A DNA stretch of 64,000 nt. Source: Halalkalibacillus halophilus DSM 18494 (lineage in GTDB: Bacteria; Bacillota; Bacilli; Bacillales; Alkalibacillaceae). Position numbers and translations under genes: made by a program. Shown piece by piece: positions 34,097 through 42,970 of this stretch (the first letter of the stretch is position 1; each line of letters opens with the position of its first letter). The stretch covers positions 1 to 64,000 of the forward strand of contig NZ_KE383978.1 of assembly GCF_000423105.1 (NCBI RefSeq), given 5' to 3'. A model generated the notes under the pieces. It saw only the letters and a list, made by a program, of their open reading frames with translations, did not search any database and had not been told where the DNA came from.

Positions 34097-34170
34097 TAGA
34101 ATTTCCCACATCTAGGTTCAAGCAACAAGGAGGTTTACAAATAAAACAAACTTTTGGAGGAGGAACAAGA

Positions 34171-35769
34171 ATGAAGAAGACGTGGGTGCATTTAACGGCA
34201 ATCGCAGTATTAATTTTCACCTTATTGGTACCATTTGGAGCAGTGACGGCAACACAAGTAGATGACAGTCCTATTGTAAGGGAAACGGGATCGTTAACGA
34301 TTCATAAGTATGAGAGGGAACCTGGAGCATTTAATGGAGGAGGAGGAGACCCGACTGGTAGTAGTGGGGATTCGATTCCTGGAGATGCGGAAGCAATTGA
34401 AGGGGTAGAATTCGAGATTACGCAGACTCACTCGTTTAATCCTAATACTAACGAATGGGAAGAGTTAAGCGAACCTATTGTACTGGATAGTGTGACAACA
34501 AATAGCTATGGAGAAGCTAAATTTAACAATTTACCACTAGGCCGCTATACCGTGGACGAAATTGATGGCCCAGATCATGTCAATTTAAATCCTAATTCCT
34601 ATGCAGTAGATATTCCAATGACGAATGAAGCGGGCACGGAGTTGAACTACGATGTTCATATCTTCCCGAAAAACGAAGTGATTCGTCAAGATGCTCACCT
34701 TAAAAAGGTTGATGAAAATGGCGATCCAATGCAAGGAGTTAAATTTAAACTCTTTGGTGATGGATATCTAGATACTTTTACTACAAATGAACACGGAAAA
34801 ATCCATGTGGAAAACCTAGCTTATGGCGATTACTACTTTGTAGAGAAGCAAGCAGCTGAAGGTTATGTTGGAACGGGTGATTACAAGCATGAATTTAAAG
34901 TAGTTAGTGAAGGTATCAAGGTAAATGGCGAGTTAGTAAATGTCATTCAAATCCAAAACTTCCCGCAACCAGAAGTGGAGAAAACGGTTAACGGAGGGTC
35001 GGACCTTCAAATCAACCGTAACGAAACATTCACTTATGAAATCAAGGTTGACTTACCGGCTGACATCGCCAACTACGACAGTTTTGTTGTAACAGATGAT
35101 GTAGATGGTCGCCTTGTAGTTGACGAGAGTTCTGTCAATGCTAGTGTAACTCCACTTGGAAGTTCAACTTTTGAGAACAACAAATTCACTTGGAACTTCA
35201 ACCCAGCTGACTTAACAGGTGATGGTCAGTTAACTATTTCGTTCGATGTTAAATTAGCTGATGATGCTGCTTTAACAGAAAGTGAAGAGGGTATCACAAA
35301 CGTTGCAGATGTTGATTTCACAAACGAATATGGAGCATCTGGTACAGTTCAGTCTACAACAACAAATGTAGTTCCAACGTACGGTAACTTGAAAGTAATC
35401 AAACAAGATGCTGATACAAAAGAACGTTTAGATGGAGCGATCTTCAAAGTAATGCAAGGTGAAACGGAAATTGATATCGAAACAACAGATGAAAACGGGG
35501 AAATCTTATGGTCAGAACTTCCGTTTGGTTCTTATCAATTAGTAGAAGTGGAAGCTCCTGATGGCTACCGTTTATCTGCCCAACCGATTAATTTTGAAAT
35601 TAAGGATAATGGTGCAACGGTTAAAATCAAAGTCGATAACACAAAGAGTGATTTCGACTTACCTGAAACAGGTGGAATTGGAACATCCTTATTCACTATG
35701 ATTGGTTTAGCTTTAATGGCACTAGCGGTTACACTTTACCTTCGTCGCCGCAACCAAATTGTTTCGTAA
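34171..35769 (+). CDS. major (backbone) pilin, LPETG-anchored
   Basis: A 532-residue secreted pilin: signal peptide 1-28, an N-terminal domain ending in a pilin motif variant (VHIFPKN, Lys near 166), a SpaA/Cna-B domain (about 175-265), a middle domain of the isopeptide D2 type (about 270-400, FTYEIKVDLPADIANYDSFV), and a final Cna-B domain (about 405-490). The last domain carries the E-box-like string YQLVEVEAPDGYRL. LPETG (498-502), a TM helix and RRRNQ form the sorting signal. Sortase C should join the pilin-motif Lys of one subunit to the Thr of the next. The FPK in place of the common YPK is unusual but conservative. GGAGGAGG precedes the ATG. Confidence 0.92.
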   Translation: MKKTWVHLTAIAVLIFTLLVPFGAVTATQVDDSPIVRETGSLTIHKYEREPGAFNGGGGDPTGSSGDSIPGDAEAIEGVEFEITQTHSFNPNTNEWEELSEPIVLDSVTTNSYGEAKFNNLPLGRYTVDEIDGPDHVNLNPNSYAVDIPMTNEAGTELNYDVHIFPKNEVIRQDAHLKKVDENGDPMQGVKFKLFGDGYLDTFTTNEHGKIHVENLAYGDYYFVEKQAAEGYVGTGDYKHEFKVVSEGIKVNGELVNVIQIQNFPQPEVEKTVNGGSDLQINRNETFTYEIKVDLPADIANYDSFVVTDDVDGRLVVDESSVNASVTPLGSSTFENNKFTWNFNPADLTGDGQLTISFDVKLADDAALTESEEGITNVADVDFTNEYGASGTVQSTTTNVVPTYGNLKVIKQDADTKERLDGAIFKVMQGETEIDIETTDENGEILWSELPFGSYQLVEVEAPDGYRLSAQPINFEIKDNGATVKIKVDNTKSDFDLPETGGIGTSLFTMIGLALMALAVTLYLRRRNQIVS

Positions 35770-35841
35770 CGTAAGTAAGAATTGGGGGAGGGCTTCGGCT
35801 CTCTTCCATACATAGAAGGAAGAGGAGAGGGGTTGGATCGT

Positions 35842-36699
35842 ATGAAAACCAAAGTAATTCTGATTATTGTTTTTCTATTAGGAATGACTGTATTTTTGTA
35901 TCCAATCCTCTCCAACTGGTATAATTCGCAAGCACATTATGTGGTAATCAATGAAAGTAGGGAATCCATGCAAAATTTAAGCGGCATGGAACTTCAAGCA
36001 GAGCGCGCTAAAGCGGAAGCGTATAATGCAAATGTTCAATCACTTGGCGCGCCAATCATGGATCCTTTTTCAGAAGACTATGTAGAAGATGAAGCGTATT
36101 CAAGTTATTATGATGCATTAAATTTAGGGGAGTCCATGGGTGATATTGAGATTCCGGCTATCGACGTAAGTTTGCCAATCTACCACGGGGCAAGTGATGA
36201 GGTTCTTCAGCAAGGGGTGGGACATTTATCTAACACTTCTTTGCCAATTGGTGGAGACGGAACGCATTCTGTATTGACGGGACACCGGGGGCTTCCGAGT
36301 GCGAAGTTGTTCCGGGAGCTTGATGAAGTTCGCGAAGGTGATAAATTTTTCATTCGTACACTTGATGAAACGTTAGCGTATGAGGTACATGATATTCAAG
36401 TCGTTCTGCCACATGAAACGGACTGGCTTGTGTATGAAGAGGGTAGAGATTTGGTTACCTTAATTACATGTGATCCCTACATGATTAATACGCATCGAAT
36501 TTTAGTTCATAGTCATCGGATTCCTTACGCTGGTCTGGACCATCAACAAAATCAACTAGCTGGTCCAAGTGGCTTTTACACAATGGATTCGAATCAAAAT
36601 TATATATTTTATATTCTCGGTGGTATTGTAGCCATTGGAACTGTTGGGACACTTATTTACCTTCGTAGACGCAGGCGGAATGGAGGGGAGGTAGATTGA
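35842..36699 (+). CDS. srtC: class C pilus sortase with lid
   Basis: A 285-residue pilin polymerase: N-terminal TM (about 5-23), the class C lid motif DPF at 74-76 (IMDPFSEDY), catalytic His148 in LTGHRG, Cys210 in LITCDPY and Arg nine residues later in NTHRILV, then a C-terminal TM (about 255-275) and a basic tail. It should link backbone pilins and attach the tip adhesin. The start at 35842 is set by AGGAGAGGGG 9 bases upstream. The frame is open further 5' without homology. The stop overlaps the start of the second sortase. Confidence 0.92.
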   Translation: MKTKVILIIVFLLGMTVFLYPILSNWYNSQAHYVVINESRESMQNLSGMELQAERAKAEAYNANVQSLGAPIMDPFSEDYVEDEAYSSYYDALNLGESMGDIEIPAIDVSLPIYHGASDEVLQQGVGHLSNTSLPIGGDGTHSVLTGHRGLPSAKLFRELDEVREGDKFFIRTLDETLAYEVHDIQVVLPHETDWLVYEEGRDLVTLITCDPYMINTHRILVHSHRIPYAGLDHQQNQLAGPSGFYTMDSNQNYIFYILGGIVAIGTVGTLIYLRRRRRNGGEVD

Positions 36700-37457
36700 A
36701 GAAAAGCATTTCGATCGCTCTGATTTTTACTGTGGGTCTATTAGTAGTTGCTTATCCTCATATTTCCCGTCTCATTAATGAACAAATTACCGAAGCAAAG
36801 GTGTATGAGCTGCAAGAAGGATGGGAGGGGTTGACGGAGCAGGAGCGGGAACATCAAATTGAAGAAGCGGAAGAACATAATGCAGATATTTTAGAACGTG
36901 GGGGGCTAGGGGTAGATTTAGGTGAAATTGATTTTACAGACTCGAATTCGGAAGGTGGAGTGGTAGCTGCCTCTACTTCTAGTACTAATAATGAGGATTA
37001 TGTGGATGATGGTGGAGCTGGCGAGGGATTAGAGGGTTCCTTGAATGGTCCGGTGAGTGAGGTATATGCTTCTATAGAGATTCCGAAGCTTAGCTTGAAT
37101 TTACCAATTTATTTGAACACATCACGGTGGGCTTTAGCGCGAGGTGTGGGGCAGGTGACTGGTGCATCTCTTCCGATAGGTGGAGAAAGTACACATACTG
37201 TATTAGCGGGACACCGAGGAATGGCAACACAACAAATGTTCCAACATTTAGATCGGTTGAATGAGGGGGATGAATTTATTATTCATTCGATCAATGGTCC
37301 TTTGCGTTATCGCGTCTATGATACTCAAGTTATTTTGCCGCATCAAACAGGCGGGCTTGAGATTGTTCGTGGAAAAGATTTAGCGAGTTTAGTCACCTGC
37401 CACCCTTATGGAGCCAATACACACCGGCTGATTGTGCAAGGTGAGCGGGTGAATTAA
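36696..37457 (+). CDS. second class C-like sortase, no lid motif or C-terminal TM
   Basis: A 253-residue sortase. The N-terminal TM (about 4-22) is followed by an acidic linker (about 70-110, serine- and asparagine-rich) where class C enzymes carry the DP(F/W) lid. No such motif is present. Catalytic His173 (LAGHRG), Cys235 (LVTCHPY) and Arg244 (NTHRLIV) are intact. There is no C-terminal TM. The TTG start overlaps the preceding stop by four bases and has GGGGAGG upstream. It may attach the finished pilus to the wall, or polymerise a different subunit. It is the last gene of the operon. Confidence 0.85.
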   Translation: MKKSISIALIFTVGLLVVAYPHISRLINEQITEAKVYELQEGWEGLTEQEREHQIEEAEEHNADILERGGLGVDLGEIDFTDSNSEGGVVAASTSSTNNEDYVDDGGAGEGLEGSLNGPVSEVYASIEIPKLSLNLPIYLNTSRWALARGVGQVTGASLPIGGESTHTVLAGHRGMATQQMFQHLDRLNEGDEFIIHSINGPLRYRVYDTQVILPHQTGGLEIVRGKDLASLVTCHPYGANTHRLIVQGERVN

Positions 37458-37468
37458 CTTTGTTTGAT

Positions 37469-37505
37469 AGAGGGCCTCAACCCCAACGAGGCACCTCTTT
37501 TTTTA
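37469..37505 (+). terminator. terminator of the pilus operon
   Basis: AGAGGGCCTC pairs with GAGGCACCTCT (one bulged A) around an AACCCCAAC loop, followed by a long T run. Confidence 0.85.
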
Positions 37506-37557
37506 TGGTTCTGGATGATGTATGCTAGTGGTAGTTTACATATATTGGAGCGATTAA

Positions 37558-38088
37558 ATGAGATGGTTCATAGGTATTATGGCGATGTTAACGTTAATGG
37601 GATGTAACAGTTACGATGATGACGAACGTGCGGCGACGGTTTATGGAGAAGATCTATTGGTTGAAGATGTGAAGTACCGAACATCGATTGGGGAGGATGA
37701 ACTGAAACAGAATACGCGATATGTTGTTCAATCTAAGCTCGTACAGCATGAAAATCGAGAAGCGGGATTGGACTTGCAAGAGGAAGTAAATAATGAGGTA
37801 GAACAACAGCTTACCCATGTTAATAATGAACCTTTACCCGAGGATGTTAAGCAATTTTATGAAGAACAAGCTGAGTACTTTAACGTAGAAATAGAAACTT
37901 ATTATGCGGATTTAACTGAAGCAAATACAGAATTTCAAATTCATCTTAGGCATTATCTCGAAAGGCATTTTGGAGATATCGAAGAGCTTAATCGTAAGGA
38001 TCCTGAGTATGCTGCAGAACAAATGGAGGGTGCAATGGTCGATTTAATGGAGCGTCATGAAAAGTATTTTGAGATTTATATTGATTAA
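37558..38088 (+). CDS. tandem-family lipoprotein 1, function unknown
   Basis: A 176-residue predicted lipoprotein with lipobox LMGC (Cys16). The mature part is acidic and mostly helical, with a pattern (ATVYGEDLLVEDVKYR, then Q-x-(K/R)-L-x-x-HENREAGLDL) shared with the next gene. The layout resembles the N-terminal half of PrsA/SurA-type chaperones, but no PPIase domain follows. Function is unknown. It is one of three adjacent copies. Confidence 0.7.
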   Translation: MRWFIGIMAMLTLMGCNSYDDDERAATVYGEDLLVEDVKYRTSIGEDELKQNTRYVVQSKLVQHENREAGLDLQEEVNNEVEQQLTHVNNEPLPEDVKQFYEEQAEYFNVEIETYYADLTEANTEFQIHLRHYLERHFGDIEELNRKDPEYAAEQMEGAMVDLMERHEKYFEIYID

Positions 38089-38142
38089 ATCAAGGTAGAT
38101 GTTGCTACATTCTCTTTCACTTGATTAAACAGGAGCGATTAG

Positions 38143-38691
38143 ATGAAAATATTTTTGTTACTGATTTTCAGTGCATTGTTAGTTGGGTGTCACGGGGAAT
38201 CAGAATACGAAGAGGATGAAGTGTTGGCTCGTGTTTTCGATGATGAGATTTTCTATGAAGATACTAAAATGGTTTTTCCCACGAATGATGATGTCAATTT
38301 ACGCGATCGCGTTCAGCAGTTGATTCAAGTTCGTTTAATGGAGCATGAAAACGAGCTGGCGGGACTCGATTTAGAAGACGAAATTGATGAACAGCAGTAT
38401 GGGATGTTCGGGATGGGTTCTGATGTGGAGTTATCTGATCTACCTGATGAGACATACGATAAGTTAGCTGAACAAGCTGAAGCTGTTGAGATGGAAGTCG
38501 ATGATTATTTTCATAAGTGGACTCGAATGGGGGCGCGTTCTTCTGTTCATACCAATCATTACTTGGAACGAGAGTTTAACGATTTAGAAGCGGTTTTTCA
38601 AGAGGATCATGAGGAAGCTTCACGAATTATTCTCGAAAGGTTGCAAGAGCTGATGGAATCGTATGAGGATGATATAGAGATTTATTTATAA
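38143..38691 (+). CDS. tandem-family lipoprotein 2, function unknown
   Basis: A 182-residue lipoprotein, lipobox LVGC (Cys16), paralogous to the upstream gene: LARVFDDEIFYEDTK aligns with ATVYGEDLLVEDVK, and RLMEHENELAGLDLEDE aligns with KLVQHENREAGLDLQEE. The C-termini (HYLEREFNDLEA and HYLERHFGDIEE) also match. The pair probably arose by tandem duplication. A third, broken copy follows 17 bases after its stop. Confidence 0.7.
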   Translation: MKIFLLLIFSALLVGCHGESEYEEDEVLARVFDDEIFYEDTKMVFPTNDDVNLRDRVQQLIQVRLMEHENELAGLDLEDEIDEQQYGMFGMGSDVELSDLPDETYDKLAEQAEAVEMEVDDYFHKWTRMGARSSVHTNHYLEREFNDLEAVFQEDHEEASRIILERLQELMESYEDDIEIYL

Positions 38692-38708
38692 AAGGAGTTT
38701 AAAAAGTG

Positions 38709-38867
38709 ATGAAGCTATTTATAGGGTTGATGATCTTAGCGTCTTGCTCGCTTGGCTAAGAGGGGGACGATGGTGTTGTTGCTAAGATTTCTGAAGATGA
38801 AATTTATGCAGAAGTTGTCCATCGTGAGCATTTTTTCGAGTTCTCGATAACTTTTATTTCTGCCTGA
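38709..38867 (+). pseudogene. tandem-family lipoprotein 3, broken copy
   Basis: AAAAGGAG lies 10 bases before an ATG reading MKLFIGLMILASCSLG, a signal peptide with lipobox LASC (Cys13). An in-frame TAA stops it at 38757-38759. The same frame continues for 35 codons (DGVVAKISEDEIYAEVV), aligning with VLARVFDDEIFYEDTK of copy 2, and ends at TGA 38865. The rest of the gene is absent, replaced by GCCGGC repeats. It is a decayed third paralogue. Confidence 0.75.
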
Positions 38868-38884
38868 AAGTTGTCGGGTGGAAA

Positions 38885-38950
38885 AAATCGGATGCCGGCA
38901 TAAGGGGTGGTTTGCCGGCATCCAGAAAGTTATACGGGCATAAGCCCATT
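38885..38950. repeat. GCCGGC-type intergenic repeat array, copy 3
   Basis: ATGCCGGCATAAG, TTTGCCGGCATCC and a degraded TACGGGCATAAG occur within 60 bases. It lies exactly where the third lipoprotein copy is truncated. Confidence 0.65.
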
Positions 38951-38957
38951 CCCGCAA

Positions 38958-39233
38958 TTATAGCTGTTCGATGATCTCCTCTAATTCTTCCATCTTCGTT
39001 AAATCCTCGTTGATCACTTCCTGGATTTCTTGAAGCAAAGCCGGATCAGTAGAAGAGTGGTTAGTGCGATTAGATTCTATCGATAATAAATACAAAAGAA
39101 GTAGCTGTAAAGACTGCCCTTCTAAAAATACATTACTTGATTCTTCCGCGATGCGCCCTTCGGAAACTTTATTTAATAAATTTTCGATAATCCGCGGAAA
39201 ATGATCTTCTGCCTTTTCGTAGTCAGTACCCAT
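38958..39233 (-). CDS. small unknown acidic protein
   Basis: A 91-residue soluble helical protein (VFLEGQSLQLLLLYLLSIES, then EVINEDLTKMEELEEIIEQL at the end). AGGAGGG is 6 bases before the ATG at 39233. The frame is open upstream without a ribosome site. It follows the next gene on the minus strand by 13 bases, so they form an operon. No family was recognised. Confidence 0.6.
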   Translation of the reverse strand: MGTDYEKAEDHFPRIIENLLNKVSEGRIAEESSNVFLEGQSLQLLLLYLLSIESNRTNHSSTDPALLQEIQEVINEDLTKMEELEEIIEQL

Positions 39234-39246
39234 CGAATCCCTCCTA

Positions 39247-39789
39247 TTACTGACATTGAATCGCAATTTGATTAATTGCTAGTTTTCCATCTGGTATTTC
39301 CTTACTGTATGTGTAACCAGTCATGGAACCACGGAAGCGTGTATCGCTGTCCCATTTTAATTGAAAATGCTGGAGGGATAGTCGCTGGAATGGTTCGATT
39401 TTCGCTGTATTCATTGGGCTAAGCCAATACTCTGTAGGGTGGTCATCTTCATTCATTCTTTTCCAGCCGCCGGTGATTTGGCTATTTTTTCGCTGATCTT
39501 TCGGAATGATTTTTCCCGAGAGATAAAAAGGGTGGTCATCTGAAAGCTTTAAGCAAATATACGGATCGTTTAAAGTGACAGGAGAATTATTATAAATCGT
39601 ATAGTTACCGATGATAAAACTTTCATCACCTTCTATGGTCAATTGCATCGAATAGGAAAAGTAACTGGTGGGTTGATCAGGTGGATGAGAATAATTTTGT
39701 AGGGTGGATTTTAATTTTTCGTGCAACGCATTTTTCTTTTCTCTCCATACTCCTAGTTGTTCTGAAAGTGATTGCGGTTGATTATCCAA
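39247..39789 (-). CDS. unknown protein, probably surface or extracellular fold
   Basis: A 180-residue protein without an evident signal peptide. Residues 1-35 are a charged helix (QLGVWREKKNALHEKLKST), the rest a beta-rich domain (GDESFIIGNYTIYNNSPVTL, DDHPFYLSGKIIP, GGWKRMNEDDHPTEYWLSP). The fold type is not recognised. It is the first gene of a two-gene minus-strand operon. AGGAGG is present upstream of the ATG. Confidence 0.6.
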   Translation of the reverse strand: MDNQPQSLSEQLGVWREKKNALHEKLKSTLQNYSHPPDQPTSYFSYSMQLTIEGDESFIIGNYTIYNNSPVTLNDPYICLKLSDDHPFYLSGKIIPKDQRKNSQITGGWKRMNEDDHPTEYWLSPMNTAKIEPFQRLSLQHFQLKWDSDTRFRGSMTGYTYSKEIPDGKLAINQIAIQCQ

Positions 39790-39864
39790 AATGAATTTCC
39801 TCCTACAAGCCTAAATTTATATTGTTTATAAAATATATGAGCTCGCAGTATAGTTATATACATA

Positions 39865-39903
39865 TAAAAACGCCTCAAAGCATTATTCGCTTTGAGACGT
39901 TTC
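39865..39903 (-). terminator. terminator of the ABC transporter operon
   Basis: AACGCCTCAAAGC pairs with GCTTTGAGACGTT (one mismatch) around ATTATTC. On the minus strand it is followed by TTTTTATA, just after the NatB-like stop. Confidence 0.85.
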
Positions 39904-39906
39904 TTG

Positions 39907-41163
39907 TTATGCGCGTAACCACTTGATAATTTCTTGTGGTGTTGCGTTTTTGCCATAAATTAAAATTCCTACTTTGAAAATCTTACCTGCAAGCTTCATC
40001 ACAATCCAAATGGAAGCTATTAAGATCGCCAGGCTAATGAAGATTTCCATCCATGGCCATTCTTCCAACATCGCTAATCGTAAAATCAAGGTTGCTGGTG
40101 CTGTGAATGGAACATAGCTTGCGACAACCGCAATGATACCATTTGGATCGATTAAGATCGGTCCAATTAAAATGAATGGAATGAATGGTAACATTAAGAC
40201 CATTCCTTGGAAATTACCACTAGATGATGCATCTTCTAGTGTCGCACCTAGACCAACGAATAGGGAGGCGAACAATAGATATCCAAGAATCGCAATGACG
40301 ACAAGTAGTAAGGTTTCTGGTACTAATAGGTATTCCAGTACAGGTACATCCTCTAATCTCCAAATAGCTAATGGTATGGCAACGGTTAACCAAATCCCAA
40401 CTTGAAATAGACCTAAACCGAAGTAACCGATGATCTTTCCTTGCATTAATTCATTTGGTGTGACAGAAGAAAGTATGATTTCTGCCACTTTTTCTTTCTT
40501 TTCTTGTGAAGCACTTTGGAAAATCATCATTCCAGTAAGGACGATCGAGAATAAAATCACCCCTGCGAATATCGCTGGAATTCCGCCTTCAAAAGGATCC
40601 TCGAAAAATCCAGCAGGTGTTCCTTCTGCAGAAGCGGTTCCTTCACCTGATGCTTCCTCCAGTTGCATTTCTTCAAATTGAATAGGATTTGCAACAACAC
40701 TCATTTGTTCATCAGATAAACCAGCTTGATCTAATTGAAGTTGTTTAATAGGTTGTTCGAACATTCGAAGATCGTTTTGGAAATCTCCACCAACATCTTC
40801 GCCAGTTACATAGGTTACGGTTCCATTTTCAAGCGTTTCTTCGTTAAAGGCTACATATGCTGCGTTTTCCTCATCCTCTAATTGACCTTGCATCTCATCA
40901 GCAGAGGCGTCGGTCATTTCAATATCCCACTCGAGTACACCTTCATCCCGGAGCTGATCGCCATAACCCTCATAAACACCGAGCTCATCATTTAAATAAA
41001 CTTGAGTATCGCCACCGCCGTCTGCACTCCAATTACTTAATAAAGTCGGCGCAGTTGCGAAAACAATGAAAATTAAGGGTGTTAAAACGAGTGAAATTAA
41101 AAACGATTTACTTTTAATGTTGCGCATGAATTCCCATTTTGCAATTTTCATGGAGTTACGCAT
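39907..41163 (-). CDS. ABC-2 type permease, NatB/YhaP-like
   Basis: A 418-residue membrane protein of the NatB/YhaP family, partner of the ATPase just upstream, with which it exports Na+ or other substrates. TM1 is at about 20-40. A large extracytoplasmic loop (about 45-200) is rich in Glu/Gln/Ala. Five further TM segments lie from about 205 to 405, and ASQEKKEKVAEIILSSVTPN is the family's cytoplasmic motif. The start at 41163 is supported by AAGAAGG 8 bases upstream and lies inside the end of the ATPase gene. Confidence 0.85.
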   Translation of the reverse strand: MRNSMKIAKWEFMRNIKSKSFLISLVLTPLIFIVFATAPTLLSNWSADGGGDTQVYLNDELGVYEGYGDQLRDEGVLEWDIEMTDASADEMQGQLEDEENAAYVAFNEETLENGTVTYVTGEDVGGDFQNDLRMFEQPIKQLQLDQAGLSDEQMSVVANPIQFEEMQLEEASGEGTASAEGTPAGFFEDPFEGGIPAIFAGVILFSIVLTGMMIFQSASQEKKEKVAEIILSSVTPNELMQGKIIGYFGLGLFQVGIWLTVAIPLAIWRLEDVPVLEYLLVPETLLLVVIAILGYLLFASLFVGLGATLEDASSSGNFQGMVLMLPFIPFILIGPILIDPNGIIAVVASYVPFTAPATLILRLAMLEEWPWMEIFISLAILIASIWIVMKLAGKIFKVGILIYGKNATPQEIIKWLRA

Positions 41164-42088
41164 ATACTTCACCTTCTTTCTCAGCTAAAGACTTGCCTGT
41201 TGCTACATCGATGAAGATCTCATGTAGAGAGATACGGTCAATCGTTAATTCTTGTATGTCTAACGTTTCAGGTAATTTCTTCAGCCAAACACCCGCTTCT
41301 ACATCTGGTTCTAAGTATAAAATGGATGTCATATCGCTTTGTTCTACTCGAGTTACTTGAGGAATCGTTTCTAAAGCGTGAACAGAATTACGACCATAAA
41401 TGGTACATTTGAAGTTGGCATATTCGGCCTTCACTTCATCCATCGATCCGTAAATCACCTTTTCCCCTTTATGCATCATGTAAAGACGGTCAGACATTTC
41501 TTCCACTAAATTCATTTGGTGGGCGCTTAATAAAATCGCCGTGCCTTCATTAGCAATGTTTCTTATTTCATGTTTGAACACATCTTGACTCACTGGATCT
41601 AAGCCGGAAAACGGTTCATCTAAAATTAATAGGTCGGGTTCATGAATGATGGATCCAATGAACTGAACCTTTTGACCCATTCCTTTTGATAGTTCCTCAA
41701 CGGAAGCATTTTCCTTTCCTTCGAGGCCGAATTTTTTTAAATAAGATAAAGCTCGTTCTTTTGCTTTCGCTTTTGGGTAATCTTTTAACTCAGCAAAATA
41801 AAGTAAAATATCCATTACCTTGACGTTTTTGTATAAACCACGTTCCTCTGGTAAGTAACCAATTCGATGACGAGGGATCTCCTTGCCATCATACCCATGG
41901 AAAATTACTTCTCCTTCATCAGGGTACATAATTCCCATGATATTTCGAATGGTTGTAGATTTCCCGGCCCCGTTTGGACCAAGGATCGCCATGATTTCTC
42001 CTTTGTGCACATCAAATGTGATGTCTGTGAGCACACGCGTTCCTTTAAAGGACTTTTCAATTCCTTTGACACTAAGTACTTTTTCCAT
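41156..42088 (-). CDS. ABC transporter ATPase, NatA/YhaQ-like
   Basis: A 310-residue ATPase: Walker A GPNGAGKST, EERGLYKNVKV after the Q-loop region, signature LSKGMGQKVQFIGSIIHEPD, Walker B LLILDEPFSGLDP and SAHQMNLVEEMSDRLYMMHKG. The last 80 residues form the C-terminal extension of this subfamily (NatA/YhaQ). It ends 8 bases into the permease gene, and it follows the YtrB-like ATPase by 28 bases. The preferred ATG has AGGGAG 6 bases upstream. Confidence 0.88.
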   Translation of the reverse strand: MEKVLSVKGIEKSFKGTRVLTDITFDVHKGEIMAILGPNGAGKSTTIRNIMGIMYPDEGEVIFHGYDGKEIPRHRIGYLPEERGLYKNVKVMDILLYFAELKDYPKAKAKERALSYLKKFGLEGKENASVEELSKGMGQKVQFIGSIIHEPDLLILDEPFSGLDPVSQDVFKHEIRNIANEGTAILLSAHQMNLVEEMSDRLYMMHKGEKVIYGSMDEVKAEYANFKCTIYGRNSVHALETIPQVTRVEQSDMTSILYLEPDVEAGVWLKKLPETLDIQELTIDRISLHEIFIDVATGKSLAEKEGEVYA

Positions 42089-42116
42089 CCTTCTCTCTCC
42101 CTTCATGTAGCGCGTT

Positions 42117-42968
42117 TTAGCGCAACATGTCTGTAATAGTTGTTTCTATATCAACCGGTTCCTCTGCAATCCATTCTATATTTCTCGATTGCAAATAGGT
42201 CTTGGTTTCATGTGCGTTTTCTGAGATTAGTAATCTTTCCCCTTTTCTCTCTTTTTCTCCGGGGATTTTGCCAGATGGTAATGGTTCTTTCATCCACAGT
42301 TGAACATAGGCTGCCGTAAGTTCGTCTTTATTGAATGATCCGATTTTTTGACCATCTTTGATGAGCATAATGTGATCGGCCAATTTCCGAACTTCTTCAA
42401 TTTGGTGGGTCGTAAATAGAATCGTTCGACCTTCTCGTTCCATCCATTCCACGATGCAATCCATGACGAATTGCTTTGATGGTAAGTCCATGCTGTTGGT
42501 TGGTTCATCAAGAAGCATTATCTCTGTATTTCTTGCTAGCGTAAGAGCGAAAAATAGTTTCTGTTTCATTCCGTTAGAAAGTTTGGTCACTTTCTTATTT
42601 AAAGGGACATGTAATTCTTTCACAATAGTTTGAAATAGCTCTTCATCCCAACTTTCATACCATGACCGGTTTAAATCATGAAGCTGTTCGCCTTTAAAGG
42701 CATCAAAACCAATCTGATTTTGCGGGAGATAACTAATATGTGGTTTCCACCATTCATCCTGCTGGCTAATAGCCCTCCCATTAATACGAGTTTCTCCAGC
42801 TTCAGGGTTCACTAATTGCATCATTATTTTTAAAAGGGTACTTTTACCTGCACCATTGTTTCCGACTAAAACATGGATTAAATCAGGTTCAAATTGATGA
42901 TTAATCGGTCCGAGCGATAACCCGTCGAATTCTTTTTCTAGTCTCGATAATTCCATTGATTGAATCAT
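42117..42968 (-). CDS. ABC transporter ATPase, YtrB-like
   Basis: A 283-residue ATPase of the YtrB/EcsA-like group: Walker A GNNGAGKST, Q-loop YLPQNQIGFDAF, signature KLSNGMKQKLFFALTLARN, Walker B IMLLDEPTNSMDL, and FTTHQIEEVRKLADHIMLI. It lies after a YtrA-type repressor gene in the order typical of the B. subtilis ytr operon, which responds to cell-wall antibiotics. GGAGGAGG is 7 bases before the chosen ATG at 42968. Another ATG at 42974 is too close. The repressor gene stop lies three bases upstream. Confidence 0.85.
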   Translation of the reverse strand: MIQSMELSRLEKEFDGLSLGPINHQFEPDLIHVLVGNNGAGKSTLLKIMMQLVNPEAGETRINGRAISQQDEWWKPHISYLPQNQIGFDAFKGEQLHDLNRSWYESWDEELFQTIVKELHVPLNKKVTKLSNGMKQKLFFALTLARNTEIMLLDEPTNSMDLPSKQFVMDCIVEWMEREGRTILFTTHQIEEVRKLADHIMLIKDGQKIGSFNKDELTAAYVQLWMKEPLPSGKIPGEKERKGERLLISENAHETKTYLQSRNIEWIAEEPVDIETTITDMLR

Positions 42969-42970
42969 TT

